Shown: positions 46,492 through 53,628 of the stretch, one piece after another | Numbering within the stretch: the stretch's first letter is position 1 | Layout: the number at the start of each line of letters is the position of its first letter | Assembly: GCA_002364755.1 (NCBI GenBank) | Contig: DEZI01000036.1 | Coordinates: 15,644-79,643 of the forward strand | Direction of reading: 5' to 3' | DNA: 64,000 bases | Source of the DNA: Stenotrophomonas maltophilia | GTDB lineage: Bacteria > Pseudomonadota > Gammaproteobacteria > Xanthomonadales > Xanthomonadaceae | Notes under the pieces: generated by a model | The model's database searches: none | What the model saw: only the letters and a program-made list of their open reading frames with translations | What the model was told of the DNA's origin: nothing | Position numbers and translations under genes: made by a program

Positions 46492-46931
46492 GGCTTCTCG
46501 CCTCCGATGGCGCCGGTGGCTCTCTCCACCATGCGCACGTAGCCGGGCAGCAGCCGGCGGATCAGGACGCCGGACAGACCGGCCAGCGGCAGCTGTGGGG
46601 CGCCGGCCAGTGCCGGCCAGATGGACGCAGCAACTGCGATGACCCATGCGGCCACGATGGCGTAGGCCACCACTGCCACTGCCAGCGCAGCCCAGCGCGC
46701 AGCCGTCTGCAGGAATCGGTGGCCACGCCTGCGGTTGGAATCGGCGGCTACTCGCTCTGCGTCCTTCTCCGGCAGCAACAACACGCCGATCAGTGCGCCG
46801 GCCATTGCCACCAGCAGCACGGACTGCGGCACGCCCAGGATGATTCGCTCGGCCTCGCGCAATGCGTCAGCCGTCGCCGGCGCCACCACCGCAGCGGTGA
46901 ACGTCCCAACGAAGGTTTTAAGGGTACTCAT
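46488..46931 (-). CDS. Holin-like multi-span membrane protein
   Basis: A 147-residue protein between endolysin and Rz. Hydrophobic segments are at about 35-55 (VPQSVLLVAMAGALIGVLLL) and 75-115 (ALAVAVVAYAIVAAWVIAVA). Placement and topology indicate the pore that releases the signal-less endolysin. Start ATG at 46931, 8 bp after the endolysin stop. Confidence 0.75.
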   Translation of the reverse strand: MSTLKTFVGTFTAAVVAPATADALREAERIILGVPQSVLLVAMAGALIGVLLLPEKDAERVAADSNRRRGHRFLQTAARWAALAVAVVAYAIVAAWVIAVAASIWPALAGAPQLPLAGLSGVLIRRLLPGYVRMVERATGAIGGEKP

Positions 46932-46939
46932 CGGCTCGG

Positions 46940-47452
46940 TCACGGCGCCACTGCCCCGCCAGCCTTGCGGTAGGCAGCCAGCAGCTTCTCCAGAGCGTGC
47001 TCCGGCTGGCCGTAGCCTGCGCCCGGCAGGCTCGCCCAGATGTTGCGCACGGCCTTGATGGCGTCGGTGATGCGGCCCGCCTGGATCAACGGCAGAGCGC
47101 GGCGTTCGCGGATCAGCTGGATGGCCCAGAGATCCTGCGAGAGCGGCCCGAAGTCCGGCAGCTTGAGCAGCGCGCGGTAGTGGGCATAGTCCTTCATCAT
47201 GAACTGGTAGCGGCCGGACGCGTTCGAGGTCAGGCCCTTGCCGTTGATGGCCTTCGACTTCCGCCCCCGGGCGAACGGATGCACCGAGTAGTCGGTGAAG
47301 ATCTCCGGCACACGGTCGGCACCGGTCACGATCACGTCGTAACCCTGGTTCTTCGTTGCCGGGCTGGTGCTGGTGCCCTCCGACCAAGCCAGCATGTCCA
47401 GGAAGGCGACGACGTTGGTGCCGCCGGCCTGTTGAGCGGTGATCTTGGCCAT
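46940..47452 (-). CDS. Endolysin, lambda R-like transglycosylase
   Basis: A 170-residue muralytic enzyme of the lambda R type. The catalytic Glu is in FLDMLAWSEGT (about residue 25), followed by NQGYDVIVTG and, later, GRYQFMMKDY. It has no signal peptide, so it depends on the holin for release. It cuts the glycan strand with formation of anhydro sugars (family knowledge). First gene of the lysis block. Confidence 0.92.
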   Translation of the reverse strand: MAKITAQQAGGTNVVAFLDMLAWSEGTSTSPATKNQGYDVIVTGADRVPEIFTDYSVHPFARGRKSKAINGKGLTSNASGRYQFMMKDYAHYRALLKLPDFGPLSQDLWAIQLIRERRALPLIQAGRITDAIKAVRNIWASLPGAGYGQPEHALEKLLAAYRKAGGAVAP

Positions 47453-47531
47453 CAGAGGTTCCTGCAAAAGGGTGCCCGCCCCGCAGCCGGCTGGGCACGA
47501 GGGTTGATCCGGTCAGGGAAGCGGGCGTAGA

Positions 47532-47606
47532 TGGAGCGGGCCATGGGAATCGAACCCACGTAGTCAGCTTGGAAGGCTGATGCCTTAGCCACTCGGCCAG
47601 GCCCGC
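47532..47606 (-). tRNA. tRNA-Gly (anticodon TCC)
   Basis: A complete cloverleaf on the minus strand. Acceptor GCGGGCC pairs with GGCCCGC, then T and an encoded CCA. The anticodon stem TCAGC/GCTGA holds loop CTTCCAA (anticodon TCC, 47571-47573), and the T-arm is GTGGGTTCGATTCCCAT. It is encoded inside the prophage between HicAB and the endolysin, in the same direction as the late genes. Gly codon GGA, read by TCC, is rare in this high-GC DNA. Confidence 0.9.
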
Positions 47607-47613
47607 ATATGCA

Positions 47614-47641
47614 AAGGCCCCGCCATTGCTGACGGGGCCTT
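47614..47641 (-). terminator. Terminator downstream of hicB
   Basis: Arms aaggccccg and cggggcctt around a 10-nt loop; on the minus strand it ends in a short T-run. It separates the HicAB transcript from the tRNA-Gly and lysis genes. Confidence 0.7.
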
Positions 47642-47673
47642 GTGACTTGGATCAAATCCGGGATTCCCCGGAG

Positions 47674-48096
47674 TTACGCAGCGCGGTCGATGCTCAGGCT
47701 CAGCGACACGCCCAGCGCGCGCAACGCCTCATCAATCGTGTCGATCTTTGTGGCATGACCGAGGTTGACGATGCGATTGACCACCTGCGGCGAGGTGCCC
47801 AGACGGCGTGCCAGCTCGGCCGGGGTCACGCCCTGGCCGAGCATCTCATTCAACAGCAGCACCTTTGCGGAGAAGCCAGTCGGCAGCGGAATGCCGACCT
47901 CGCCCCGCCGAAGATCCGAAGGTAGTGGAACCGGCCTGCGGTCTTCGAAGTAGAACTCCATAGCAGTTGCGAGGGCATCGGCAGCCATCTGGATGGCTTC
48001 CCCCTCTGTATCGCCCTGAGTGATCGCCTCCGGAATATCCCGGAAGGTAACCAGGTAGCCGCCGTCTTCCGGCGTCAGTTTCGCTGGATAGCGCAT
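47674..48096 (-). CDS. hicB: HicB-family antitoxin
   Basis: A 140-residue antitoxin. The N-terminal partial RNase-H-like HicB fold (1-60) has YPAKLTPEDGGYLVTFRDIP and the acidic GDTEGEAIQMAADAL. The C-terminal helix-turn-helix (about 85-125) has TPAELARRLGTSPQVVNRIV. It neutralises HicA and autorepresses the operon. It is encoded 39 bp after hicA, separated by a hairpin. Confidence 0.92.
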   Translation of the reverse strand: MRYPAKLTPEDGGYLVTFRDIPEAITQGDTEGEAIQMAADALATAMEFYFEDRRPVPLPSDLRRGEVGIPLPTGFSAKVLLLNEMLGQGVTPAELARRLGTSPQVVNRIVNLGHATKIDTIDEALRALGVSLSLSIDRAA

Positions 48097-48128
48097 GTGT
48101 TCAGATGAACCCTCGCGAGTCCAAGTTG

Positions 48129-48147
48129 CCGCCCCTTAAAGGGGCGG
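48129..48147 (-). promoter_or_regulatory. Intercistronic hairpin between hicA and hicB
   Basis: ccgcccctt and aaggggcgg are perfect 9-bp arms around a single base. The hicA stop codon lies in the top of the stem. It may attenuate or stabilise part of the mRNA and tune the toxin:antitoxin ratio. Confidence 0.55.
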
Positions 48148-48321
48148 TTCCTTGATGCCTAGCTGCTTGATGATGGCCTTCCGTGTGCCTTCCTTCATCT
48201 CCGCAGCGTGCCTTGGCAGTGTCGATTGCTTCCCTTGGTAGTAGAGCTTGGTGTGATTGGATCCTTCCTTCATCACCACCCCTAGGGCCTGCAACCACCG
48301 CCTGAACTCGCTTGTTTTCAT
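48136..48321 (-). CDS. hicA: HicA-family mRNA interferase toxin
   Basis: A 61-residue double-stranded-RNA-binding-fold toxin that cuts mRNA. It opens KTSEFRRWLQALG and has the catalytic His in EGSNHTKLYY (residue 23); ends KQLGIKEPPL. The start at 48321 has a ggagg site 5 bases upstream; a longer frame lacks a ribosome site. It leads the hicAB operon. Confidence 0.9.
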   Translation of the reverse strand: MKTSEFRRWLQALGVVMKEGSNHTKLYYQGKQSTLPRHAAEMKEGTRKAIIKQLGIKEPPL

Positions 48322-48350
48322 CGACCTCCAATGTAGTTTCGTTGGGGTCA

Positions 48351-48390
48351 ATTATACACACTTTTGCTTATGTGTAAACACTTTTGCTTA
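48351..48390 (-). promoter_or_regulatory. hicAB promoter with two direct-repeat operators
   Basis: On the minus strand, TTTACA (48373-48378) and TATAAT (48351-48356) stand 16 bp apart, upstream of hicA. The 13-bp repeat acacttttgctta occurs at 48358-48370 and 48378-48390, 20 bp apart, overlapping the promoter. This is the expected site for HicB autorepression. Confidence 0.75.
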
Positions 48391-48416
48391 TTTTAGGTCC
48401 GCGCCGGTTGGGCCTG

Positions 48417-49181
48417 TCATGTGGTGTAGATCAGCTCAGTGCGCGCAACCCCAGCCCCGCCGCCGACCGTGTATCGAATAGGAACGCTGACCCGGTGGAA
48501 GCGATCGAACAGCGTGCGCATCTGCGGGTGGTCGTTGATGGTGAGGATCGCCCTACCCTTCAACGCGCCCATCGCCGCGGCCAGCTGCTCGTACTCTTCC
48601 AACGGGAAGGCCTGGCCATACCCGACGGTCTGCCAGTACGGCGGATCCAAGAAGAAGAGCGTTTCCGGCCGGTCGTACTTTTCAATGCACCGCTGCCAGG
48701 GCAACTGCTCGATCACCACGCCATGCAGCCGCATGTGGGCATCGCTCAGATCCTGTTCCAGCCGGAGCAGGTTGATGCGCTGCGCACCGGTCGGGCCCAC
48801 CCCGAGCGTTTGGCCCTCCACCTTCCCGCCAAAGCTGAGCTTCTGCAGGTAGTAGAACCGGGCCGCGCGCTGGATATCGGTCAGCGTGTCGACGTGCTGC
48901 AGCTGTGCCCACCGGTACATCTCACGACTGGTCAGGGACCAGCGAAAGTGTCGAACGAACTCGTCCAGGTGGTTGGCCACAACGCGGTACAGCCGGACCA
49001 GCTCGCCGTGTGTGTCGTTGAGCACCTCGATCTTCGCCGGCGAGCGTTCGAACAGCATCGCAGCACTACCGGCGAAGGCCTCAACGTAGCAGGTGTGATC
49101 CCGCTGGTTGATCAGAGGCAGAAGGTGTTTCACCAGGCGCGTTTTACCGCCTGGCCAAGGGAATAGGGTCTTTGTGTTCAA
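48417..49181 (-). CDS. N6-adenine DNA methyltransferase (Dam/D12 class)
   Basis: A 254-residue type alpha MTase. The AdoMet-binding motif is FPWPGGKTRL (7-16); motif IV is DPPYW at 179-183. The YVEAFAGSAAMLFERSPAKI stretch (32-51) is motif I-like. It probably methylates GATC-like sites to protect phage DNA or regulate its genes; no cognate nuclease is adjacent. Last 5 residues ELIYTT end near the HicAB promoter. Confidence 0.92.
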   Translation of the reverse strand: MNTKTLFPWPGGKTRLVKHLLPLINQRDHTCYVEAFAGSAAMLFERSPAKIEVLNDTHGELVRLYRVVANHLDEFVRHFRWSLTSREMYRWAQLQHVDTLTDIQRAARFYYLQKLSFGGKVEGQTLGVGPTGAQRINLLRLEQDLSDAHMRLHGVVIEQLPWQRCIEKYDRPETLFFLDPPYWQTVGYGQAFPLEEYEQLAAAMGALKGRAILTINDHPQMRTLFDRFHRVSVPIRYTVGGGAGVARTELIYTT

Positions 49182-49406
49182 GTCTCAGCTGTTGCGACAT
49201 TCATTAAGCAAACTGCACGCGCTCTCCGGAGAGCGGCAGAGCTTAGGCCAATGGCACGCGGCTGAAACGCGTGTACTGCGGCGGCGCCCCGGTGCTGGCA
49301 GGCATCGGGGCGTCGCTCTGTTTAAAGGTTGGGCTTTGCACCCCAGAAACGACGAACCGCAGGTCACTGGACCTCCCGAGTCCAGGCCTGCGGCCGGCGC
49401 AAACTG
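49182..49406. other. Gene-free stretch with strong hairpins
   Basis: Between the methylase and the GIY-YIG gene. It contains palindromes ctctccggagag (about 49219), a gccccgg..ccggggc-like hairpin (about 49292-49315, gccccggtgctggcaggcatcggggc in outline) and an arm pair cgcagg..ctggac / gtccag..cctgcg at 49358-49392. The last is probably the terminator of the GIY-YIG transcript. No reading frame is convincing. Confidence 0.4.
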
Positions 49407-49898
49407 TTACAAACCGACAGCGGAGCGAACAGCGGAAGTCCGGCGTCGTTTCTCGCGATATGCGTTCTTTCGGTGAGCTTCGATCAGGCGTTTCATGGCG
49501 AAGACCTTCTGCAGGTCAACATCCTCAAGTGCCCAATCCTTGACTCTGGCCATATGGGCCTCGATGGCGACGTTGAGCGCCTGCTTGTGCGCTACGTCAG
49601 CCCAATCGAATCGGAACCACTCCCCATTGGAACTAAAAGGCGCCAGTTCGACGTGGAGTTCCTTCTCAATCAATCTGGCCTGGGCGCGGCTCATGCACTT
49701 GACCATGCCCGCCTTGATTAACGGGATTGGACACCCCGTCTGGATAGCGCCGATCCGTGAGTAGGGGTCGTCACTCACTCCTATCTTCACGTACATGGGG
49801 CCTTTCGCGTCGCGGGCCATCAACACATACACGTAGCACCGACCGAGGGCCCAGCGACCATTGCAGTCGTACACCCCGTTATGCGCTTTCTCGCCCAT
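49407..49898 (-). CDS. GIY-YIG-like nuclease protein (T5orf172/MUG113 type)
   Basis: A 163-residue protein. The core matches the T5orf172-type GIY-YIG domain: CYVYVLMARDAKG then YVKIGVSDDPYSRIGAIQTG (about 36-55), with a Glu in LIEKELHVEL. The C-terminal third is basic (RKNAYREKRRRTS). It may cut DNA, or act as an inactive binding protein. It is divergent from the 50044 gene, with an operator-like palindrome cluster between. Confidence 0.8.
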   Translation of the reverse strand: MGEKAHNGVYDCNGRWALGRCYVYVLMARDAKGPMYVKIGVSDDPYSRIGAIQTGCPIPLIKAGMVKCMSRAQARLIEKELHVELAPFSSNGEWFRFDWADVAHKQALNVAIEAHMARVKDWALEDVDLQKVFAMKRLIEAHRKNAYREKRRRTSAVRSAVGL

Positions 49899-49934
49899 GG
49901 TCCCAATTGGACAACAACTCTGGTTCCCGCTGCA

Positions 49935-50011
49935 ACTGCGGTAAGGTTCCTTACCGCAGTCGGGCGAATGCGGTAAGGTTCGCGGCGACTGCGGTAATGT
50001 TCCTTAGCGTT
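49935..50011. promoter_or_regulatory. Cluster of GCGGTAAGG palindromes, putative operators
   Basis: Site 1 is a perfect palindrome, actgcggtaagg-tt-ccttaccgcagt (49935-49960). Site 2 is a half-site tgcggtaaggtt (49969-49980). Site 3 is an imperfect palindrome beginning actgcggtaatg (49988) and ending ccttagcg (50009). They lie between the divergent GIY-YIG and 50044 genes. The binding protein is not known. Confidence 0.65.
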
Positions 50012-50043
50012 TGCGAAATCCAGACCACATGGAGAAATTGCCA

Positions 50044-50286
50044 ATGAGCGTTGCACTTGAAATCAATCGAATCACCAGAGACATATCTTTCACCCACATC
50101 ATCATTACGGACCAGATTGCTGCAATGGTCTATGACGATAGAGGCGCAAAAATTACTCTCACCCTCAACTCTGGCAAAGAGTTCCCCTACACATTTGCTA
50201 CAAAGGATGAGGCTGATGCGTTTTATGAAGAGGTGACCGACGCGCTCAAGGCGAATGGTCACCACTTCGTAAACACCACAATCTGA
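50044..50286 (+). CDS. Small hypothetical protein, opposite to the late operon
   Basis: An 80-residue protein, lower in GC than its surroundings. It looks beta-alpha (ITLTLNSGKEFPYTFATKDE, then ADAFYEEVTDALKANG) and soluble. No family recognised. It is the only rightward gene between 22.8 and 58.7 kb, which suggests an independently expressed moron. The ribosome site is weak (ggagaa 10 bases upstream). Confidence 0.65.
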   Translation: MSVALEINRITRDISFTHIIITDQIAAMVYDDRGAKITLTLNSGKEFPYTFATKDEADAFYEEVTDALKANGHHFVNTTI

Positions 50287-50335
50287 GCTTGTCTTACAAA
50301 GTCGAGGCCGCCGGCTCGATCCGGCGGACCTTTCG

Positions 50336-51106
50336 CTACTTCGTGAAGACCCTTCCGCTGAATTCTTTTCGCCCATCCTCCAACGCCTGCCGGAGCGTTG
50401 CGGTAGCGATCCCGTACACGCGCAGGTAGTCCCCCTTCCGCATCTTGGCCGCCTTGGCAGCATCCTGCGCGGCAATCTTCCCTTCGGGCCACACCAGGTT
50501 GTTCACCGCGTCCTGCAGCACCAGCCTCATGCGCCAACGGTCGGCCGGGTCATCTATTCGCAGCGCAGGCTTTGCCCCGCTTCGCCGCTGCCACTGAATC
50601 TGCCGCATCACCCGCCGGGCCAGAGAGCGCCCCAGCGACGACAGGGACACACCCTGCCCGCGCAGCGCCACCGCCAGCACGGCCTGCTTGGCCACCGAGT
50701 CACGCATCATGCCGACCGCGCCGGCGATGTCGGCAGACGTCAGCGGCGGCATGGTTGACCGGCCGTCCGATGGCTCGCGGAAGCTCCCTCCTACCAGCAT
50801 CCGGGCGATCAGCTCGAGCGGGTCTCGCTCCAGGGTCGGCTCCGGCACCGGCACCGGCACGCGGCCGTGCACCACCCTGGCCGGCGCCGGCGCCGGCATG
50901 TAGATCGGCCGGTGTGTCCACGCCCTGCGGGCGCCCTCTTCCGCATCTGCGCCAACATGCAGTTCTCCACGCGCGCTGCAGCGCGCGCAGACCACCTGCG
51001 CGGTACGGCGGCTGCCGGCGCTGCCCCGCGCGCGCATGCGCACGTCGTCGCTGCCGCAGTTGCCGCATGGCGTCAGGTCCACCCCGGGCTCGGCCACTGC
51101 CGACAT
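50336..51106 (-). CDS. Zinc-finger protein in the Q (late regulator) position
   Basis: A 256-residue protein. The N-terminal zinc finger has CGNCGSDDVRMR and VVCARCSARGEL, four cysteines spaced as in Lar-type fingers. The middle is Pro/Ala-rich; the C-terminal half is helical and basic (GRSLARRVMRQIQWQRRSG, AAKMRKGDYLRVYGIATATL). Placement between replication and late genes suggests a late-gene antiterminator or regulator, as Q in lambda; not proven. Start at 51106 overlaps the stop of the 50-residue gene (TGATG). Confidence 0.65.
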   Translation of the reverse strand: MSAVAEPGVDLTPCGNCGSDDVRMRARGSAGSRRTAQVVCARCSARGELHVGADAEEGARRAWTHRPIYMPAPAPARVVHGRVPVPVPEPTLERDPLELIARMLVGGSFREPSDGRSTMPPLTSADIAGAVGMMRDSVAKQAVLAVALRGQGVSLSSLGRSLARRVMRQIQWQRRSGAKPALRIDDPADRWRMRLVLQDAVNNLVWPEGKIAAQDAAKAAKMRKGDYLRVYGIATATLRQALEDGRKEFSGRVFTK

Positions 51107-51258
51107 CAGGGCACCTCGCAGTTGCTGACCCAGCGGGACCGGCCGTCCTGCCAGACCTCCCACAGGCTGCCGTCGACCTGGCACCTGATTGGGCCCTCCT
51201 TTCCTGCCAGGTACAGGTGGTGGGTTGCCTCGTCCAGGCTGAGGAATTTGGGAATCAT
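51106..51258 (-). CDS. 50-residue hypothetical protein
   Basis: A small frame reading IPKFLSLDEATHHLYLAGKE, then RCQVDGSLWEVWQDGRSRWV and SNCEVP. It starts at an ATG with ggag 9 bases upstream and ends in TGATG overlapping the next start. It also overlaps the end of the SNF2 gene by 4 bp. Tight coupling on both sides supports it as a real gene. Strand-rich; two cysteines. Function unknown. Confidence 0.7.
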   Translation of the reverse strand: MIPKFLSLDEATHHLYLAGKEGPIRCQVDGSLWEVWQDGRSRWVSNCEVP

Positions 51259-53003
51259 CGGGAGGTCTCCATGGTTGTAACGTTGGTTGTTTCCAGGGCC
51301 ACGCCCTGCTGTTGAAGGAACTGATGGGCCAGCGCGCGCAGCTGGTTCTCGCCTACGTCCAGGCGTTCCACCAGGTGTTCTCCCGGGCTACGCACGCCCT
51401 CGATCTGTTCGCGCTTCACCCCGAGCACGTCCGACACGATCGGGTCGCTGCCGCTGTCGGAGAGCAGGAAGTACGCCATGACCGGCTCTGTCTGGCCGTC
51501 CCGGTGCACGCGGCCGATGCACTGCTCGTGGACACCGGGCGACCAGTCCAGCTCGCCGAACACAACGGTGCTGGACACATGCTGCAGCCCGTCGATGCCA
51601 GCACCGGAGCGGAGGCTGATCAGCATCACCTGGCTGTCCCCGGCGATGAATGCGTCCTTCGCCGCCTGCTTCTGGGTCGGCGACTCGCTGCCGGTGTACA
51701 TGACGGGGTTGTACGCAGCCAGCTTTTCCTGCCAGATGCTGTAGACCTCTCGGTGCCACCCGAACAGCAACACCTTCTGGCCGCTCTCCAGCAGCAGCCT
51801 GACGAACTCGGCCACGTAGGGAGCCTTGGCCACGCCCGTCGCCTGCCGCAGCAGCCTGTCGAACTCGCCGGCGGCCTGCATCTTCTCGCCACGGTACTGC
51901 TCGTTGGCCCGGAGGATGATCCGCGCCAGCGCGGCGGCATCACCGGTGATGGCGTCCAGCGCCTTGGCGTCGGCCTCCACCTCGTGCGGGATCTTCGACA
52001 GTGCCGGCAGCTCGCGCCCCACTTCCTTGCGGGTGCGCCGCAGCATGATCCCCTGCCGCCGCAGGTACTGGCCGAACTGCTCGGCGTCCTGCAGCTTGGC
52101 CTTCTCCCCGGGCGCGGAGATGCACCATTCCCGCAGGAACTCGTCATAGGTGCCCAGGCAGCCCGGCAGCAGCGGGTCGACCACGTGGAAGAACTCGCAC
52201 CCGTAGTTGTAGATCGGGGTGGCGGTCAGGCCCATGCGGAGCCGTGCCCGGCTGGCCAGGTGGCGGCAGGCGCTGTGGATGCTGCTGTCCGGGCTGCGCA
52301 GCTGCTGGCATTCCTCGAACACCACGTACTGCGCAATCTCCCCCAGCGTCTCAGCCCAGCCCCGGAGCTTGTGATAGCTGACCAGGATCACGTCCGGCAG
52401 CGTGTCCCACAGATCCTTGATCCGCTGCTTCGGCTGGCGCACCAGCGGGTATGGAGCGCCCTTCCTGATGTGGTGCACGCGCAGCTGCGGCGCGAACTCG
52501 GCCAACTTCTCCGGCCAGTGGTTCGGCAGTGCCGCCGGGTACACCACCACCGCCGGCAGGTTGCCGTGCGCGGCCATCGGGCAGATGCCGGTGACCGTCT
52601 TGCCGAGGCCAAGATCGTCGGCCAGAAGCAGGCCGCCACGGATGGAAAGCTGCGCGCCCGCGACGCGCTGGTACTCCCGCGGCGGCTTGGCCAGGGTGAA
52701 CTCCGGAATCTGCACGCGGCCGGCCAGCAGCTCGTCCAGGCTGCGCTCCATGTCCACATGCTCGGCAGCCAGCAGCTGCAGCGCGCGCTCGGTGTCGGCA
52801 TCCATCGAAAGCGGGTAACGCTGCGTGAACCACTGCAGCTCCCGGCTGTTCTCTGGCGTGGCCGACAGGTCGATGTGCTCAGCGGCGTGCTGCCGCACCC
52901 GGGGAAACACGCGCTTCATGCGCGCGCGCACCTGCGGCTCGCAGATCACCCGCCAGGTGCTGCCGGCGGCGCTGTACAGGAGGGTTCCATAGGTCGTCTG
53001 CAT
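51255..53003 (-). CDS. SNF2-family DNA helicase/translocase
   Basis: A 582-residue SNF2-type ATPase. Motif I is LLADDLGLGKTVTG (about 130-143), motif II is FEECQ in place of DEAH, motif III is GLTATPIYNYG, and motif VI is GRVHRDGQTEPV. It resembles phage SNF2 proteins of the replication module and probably moves on double-stranded DNA during replication or recombination. An in-frame GTG lies one codon before the chosen ATG, which overlaps the stop of the nuclease gene. Confidence 0.92.
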   Translation of the reverse strand: MQTTYGTLLYSAAGSTWRVICEPQVRARMKRVFPRVRQHAAEHIDLSATPENSRELQWFTQRYPLSMDADTERALQLLAAEHVDMERSLDELLAGRVQIPEFTLAKPPREYQRVAGAQLSIRGGLLLADDLGLGKTVTGICPMAAHGNLPAVVVYPAALPNHWPEKLAEFAPQLRVHHIRKGAPYPLVRQPKQRIKDLWDTLPDVILVSYHKLRGWAETLGEIAQYVVFEECQQLRSPDSSIHSACRHLASRARLRMGLTATPIYNYGCEFFHVVDPLLPGCLGTYDEFLREWCISAPGEKAKLQDAEQFGQYLRRQGIMLRRTRKEVGRELPALSKIPHEVEADAKALDAITGDAAALARIILRANEQYRGEKMQAAGEFDRLLRQATGVAKAPYVAEFVRLLLESGQKVLLFGWHREVYSIWQEKLAAYNPVMYTGSESPTQKQAAKDAFIAGDSQVMLISLRSGAGIDGLQHVSSTVVFGELDWSPGVHEQCIGRVHRDGQTEPVMAYFLLSDSGSDPIVSDVLGVKREQIEGVRSPGEHLVERLDVGENQLRALAHQFLQQQGVALETTNVTTMETSR

Positions 53004-53437
53004 CACAGTGCCTGCCTCTTCAGGCGGATGATGTTGAAGGGCTTGCCCTGCCAGGCCGGCCGGGCCACGAGCGGGCGTTCGCCCCAGCGTTCGGTGGTGA
53101 CCAGCAGCACACCGCGCACCTGCGGCAGGTTGATGTAGCGCCCGACCTGCCGCAGGGCATCGGCGAGCGAGCCGGCCACCTTCACCTCGATCACGAGGCC
53201 GTCCAGCCAGAAGTCAGCGCGGTTGCTGGCGTCCAACCGGTACTCGCGCACGTGCGCATGGCCTGCGTTGTCCAGAACGGTGGACAGAACCTCGTGCAGC
53301 TGAACCTCCGACCCATAGCGGTAGCCGAAGCCCGCCAGCAGCCGGCCGATGCCCTTCAGCTGCAGCTGCTCTTCCATGGCGGTGCCCGGCTTCACCGGTG
53401 CCACCTCCTGCTGCATGGCGATCAGCCTGCCCATCAC
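53003..53437 (-). CDS. PD-(D/E)XK-type nuclease
   Basis: A 144-residue single-domain nuclease. The catalytic core is NRADFWLDGLVIEVKVAGS (Asp, then E-V-K), followed by ADALRQVGRYINLPQVRGVL. The neighbouring SNF2 helicase overlaps by 1 bp, so the two likely form a helicase-nuclease pair. Starts with MMGRLIAMQQ; an internal Met at residue 8 is possible. Confidence 0.85.
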   Translation of the reverse strand: MMGRLIAMQQEVAPVKPGTAMEEQLQLKGIGRLLAGFGYRYGSEVQLHEVLSTVLDNAGHAHVREYRLDASNRADFWLDGLVIEVKVAGSLADALRQVGRYINLPQVRGVLLVTTERWGERPLVARPAWQGKPFNIIRLKRQAL

Positions 53438-53628
53438 GACACCTCCCTCGGCAGGATGAAGTCGCCTGCCGCGTTGTAGTGATCCTCACTGTGGAAGTCG
53501 CCGTCATCGCAGTCATGGCAGATGATCTCCACGGTGTGCGTCTCCGGGTAATCGGTATCCCGCCGCTGGTCTTGCCCCTCCTTTCGGCACTTCGGGCAGC
53601 GCAACTTGATCTGATCGTGTGTATCCAT
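53434..53628 (-). CDS. Small zinc-ribbon protein
   Basis: A 64-residue protein with two cysteine pairs (RCPKC near 10-14 and CHDC near 38-41), a zinc ribbon, and an acidic, aromatic C-terminus (DFHSEDHYNAAGDFILP). It overlaps the nuclease gene by 4 bp. It may bind nucleic acid or a replication protein. Confidence 0.8.
   Translation of the reverse strand: MDTHDQIKLRCPKCRKEGQDQRRDTDYPETHTVEIICHDCDDGDFHSEDHYNAAGDFILPREVS

Noticed and set aside
49185..49367. 60-residue Cys-rich minus-strand frame
   Set aside because: It runs through hairpins and has no ribosome site; composition looks like non-coding GC-rich DNA.
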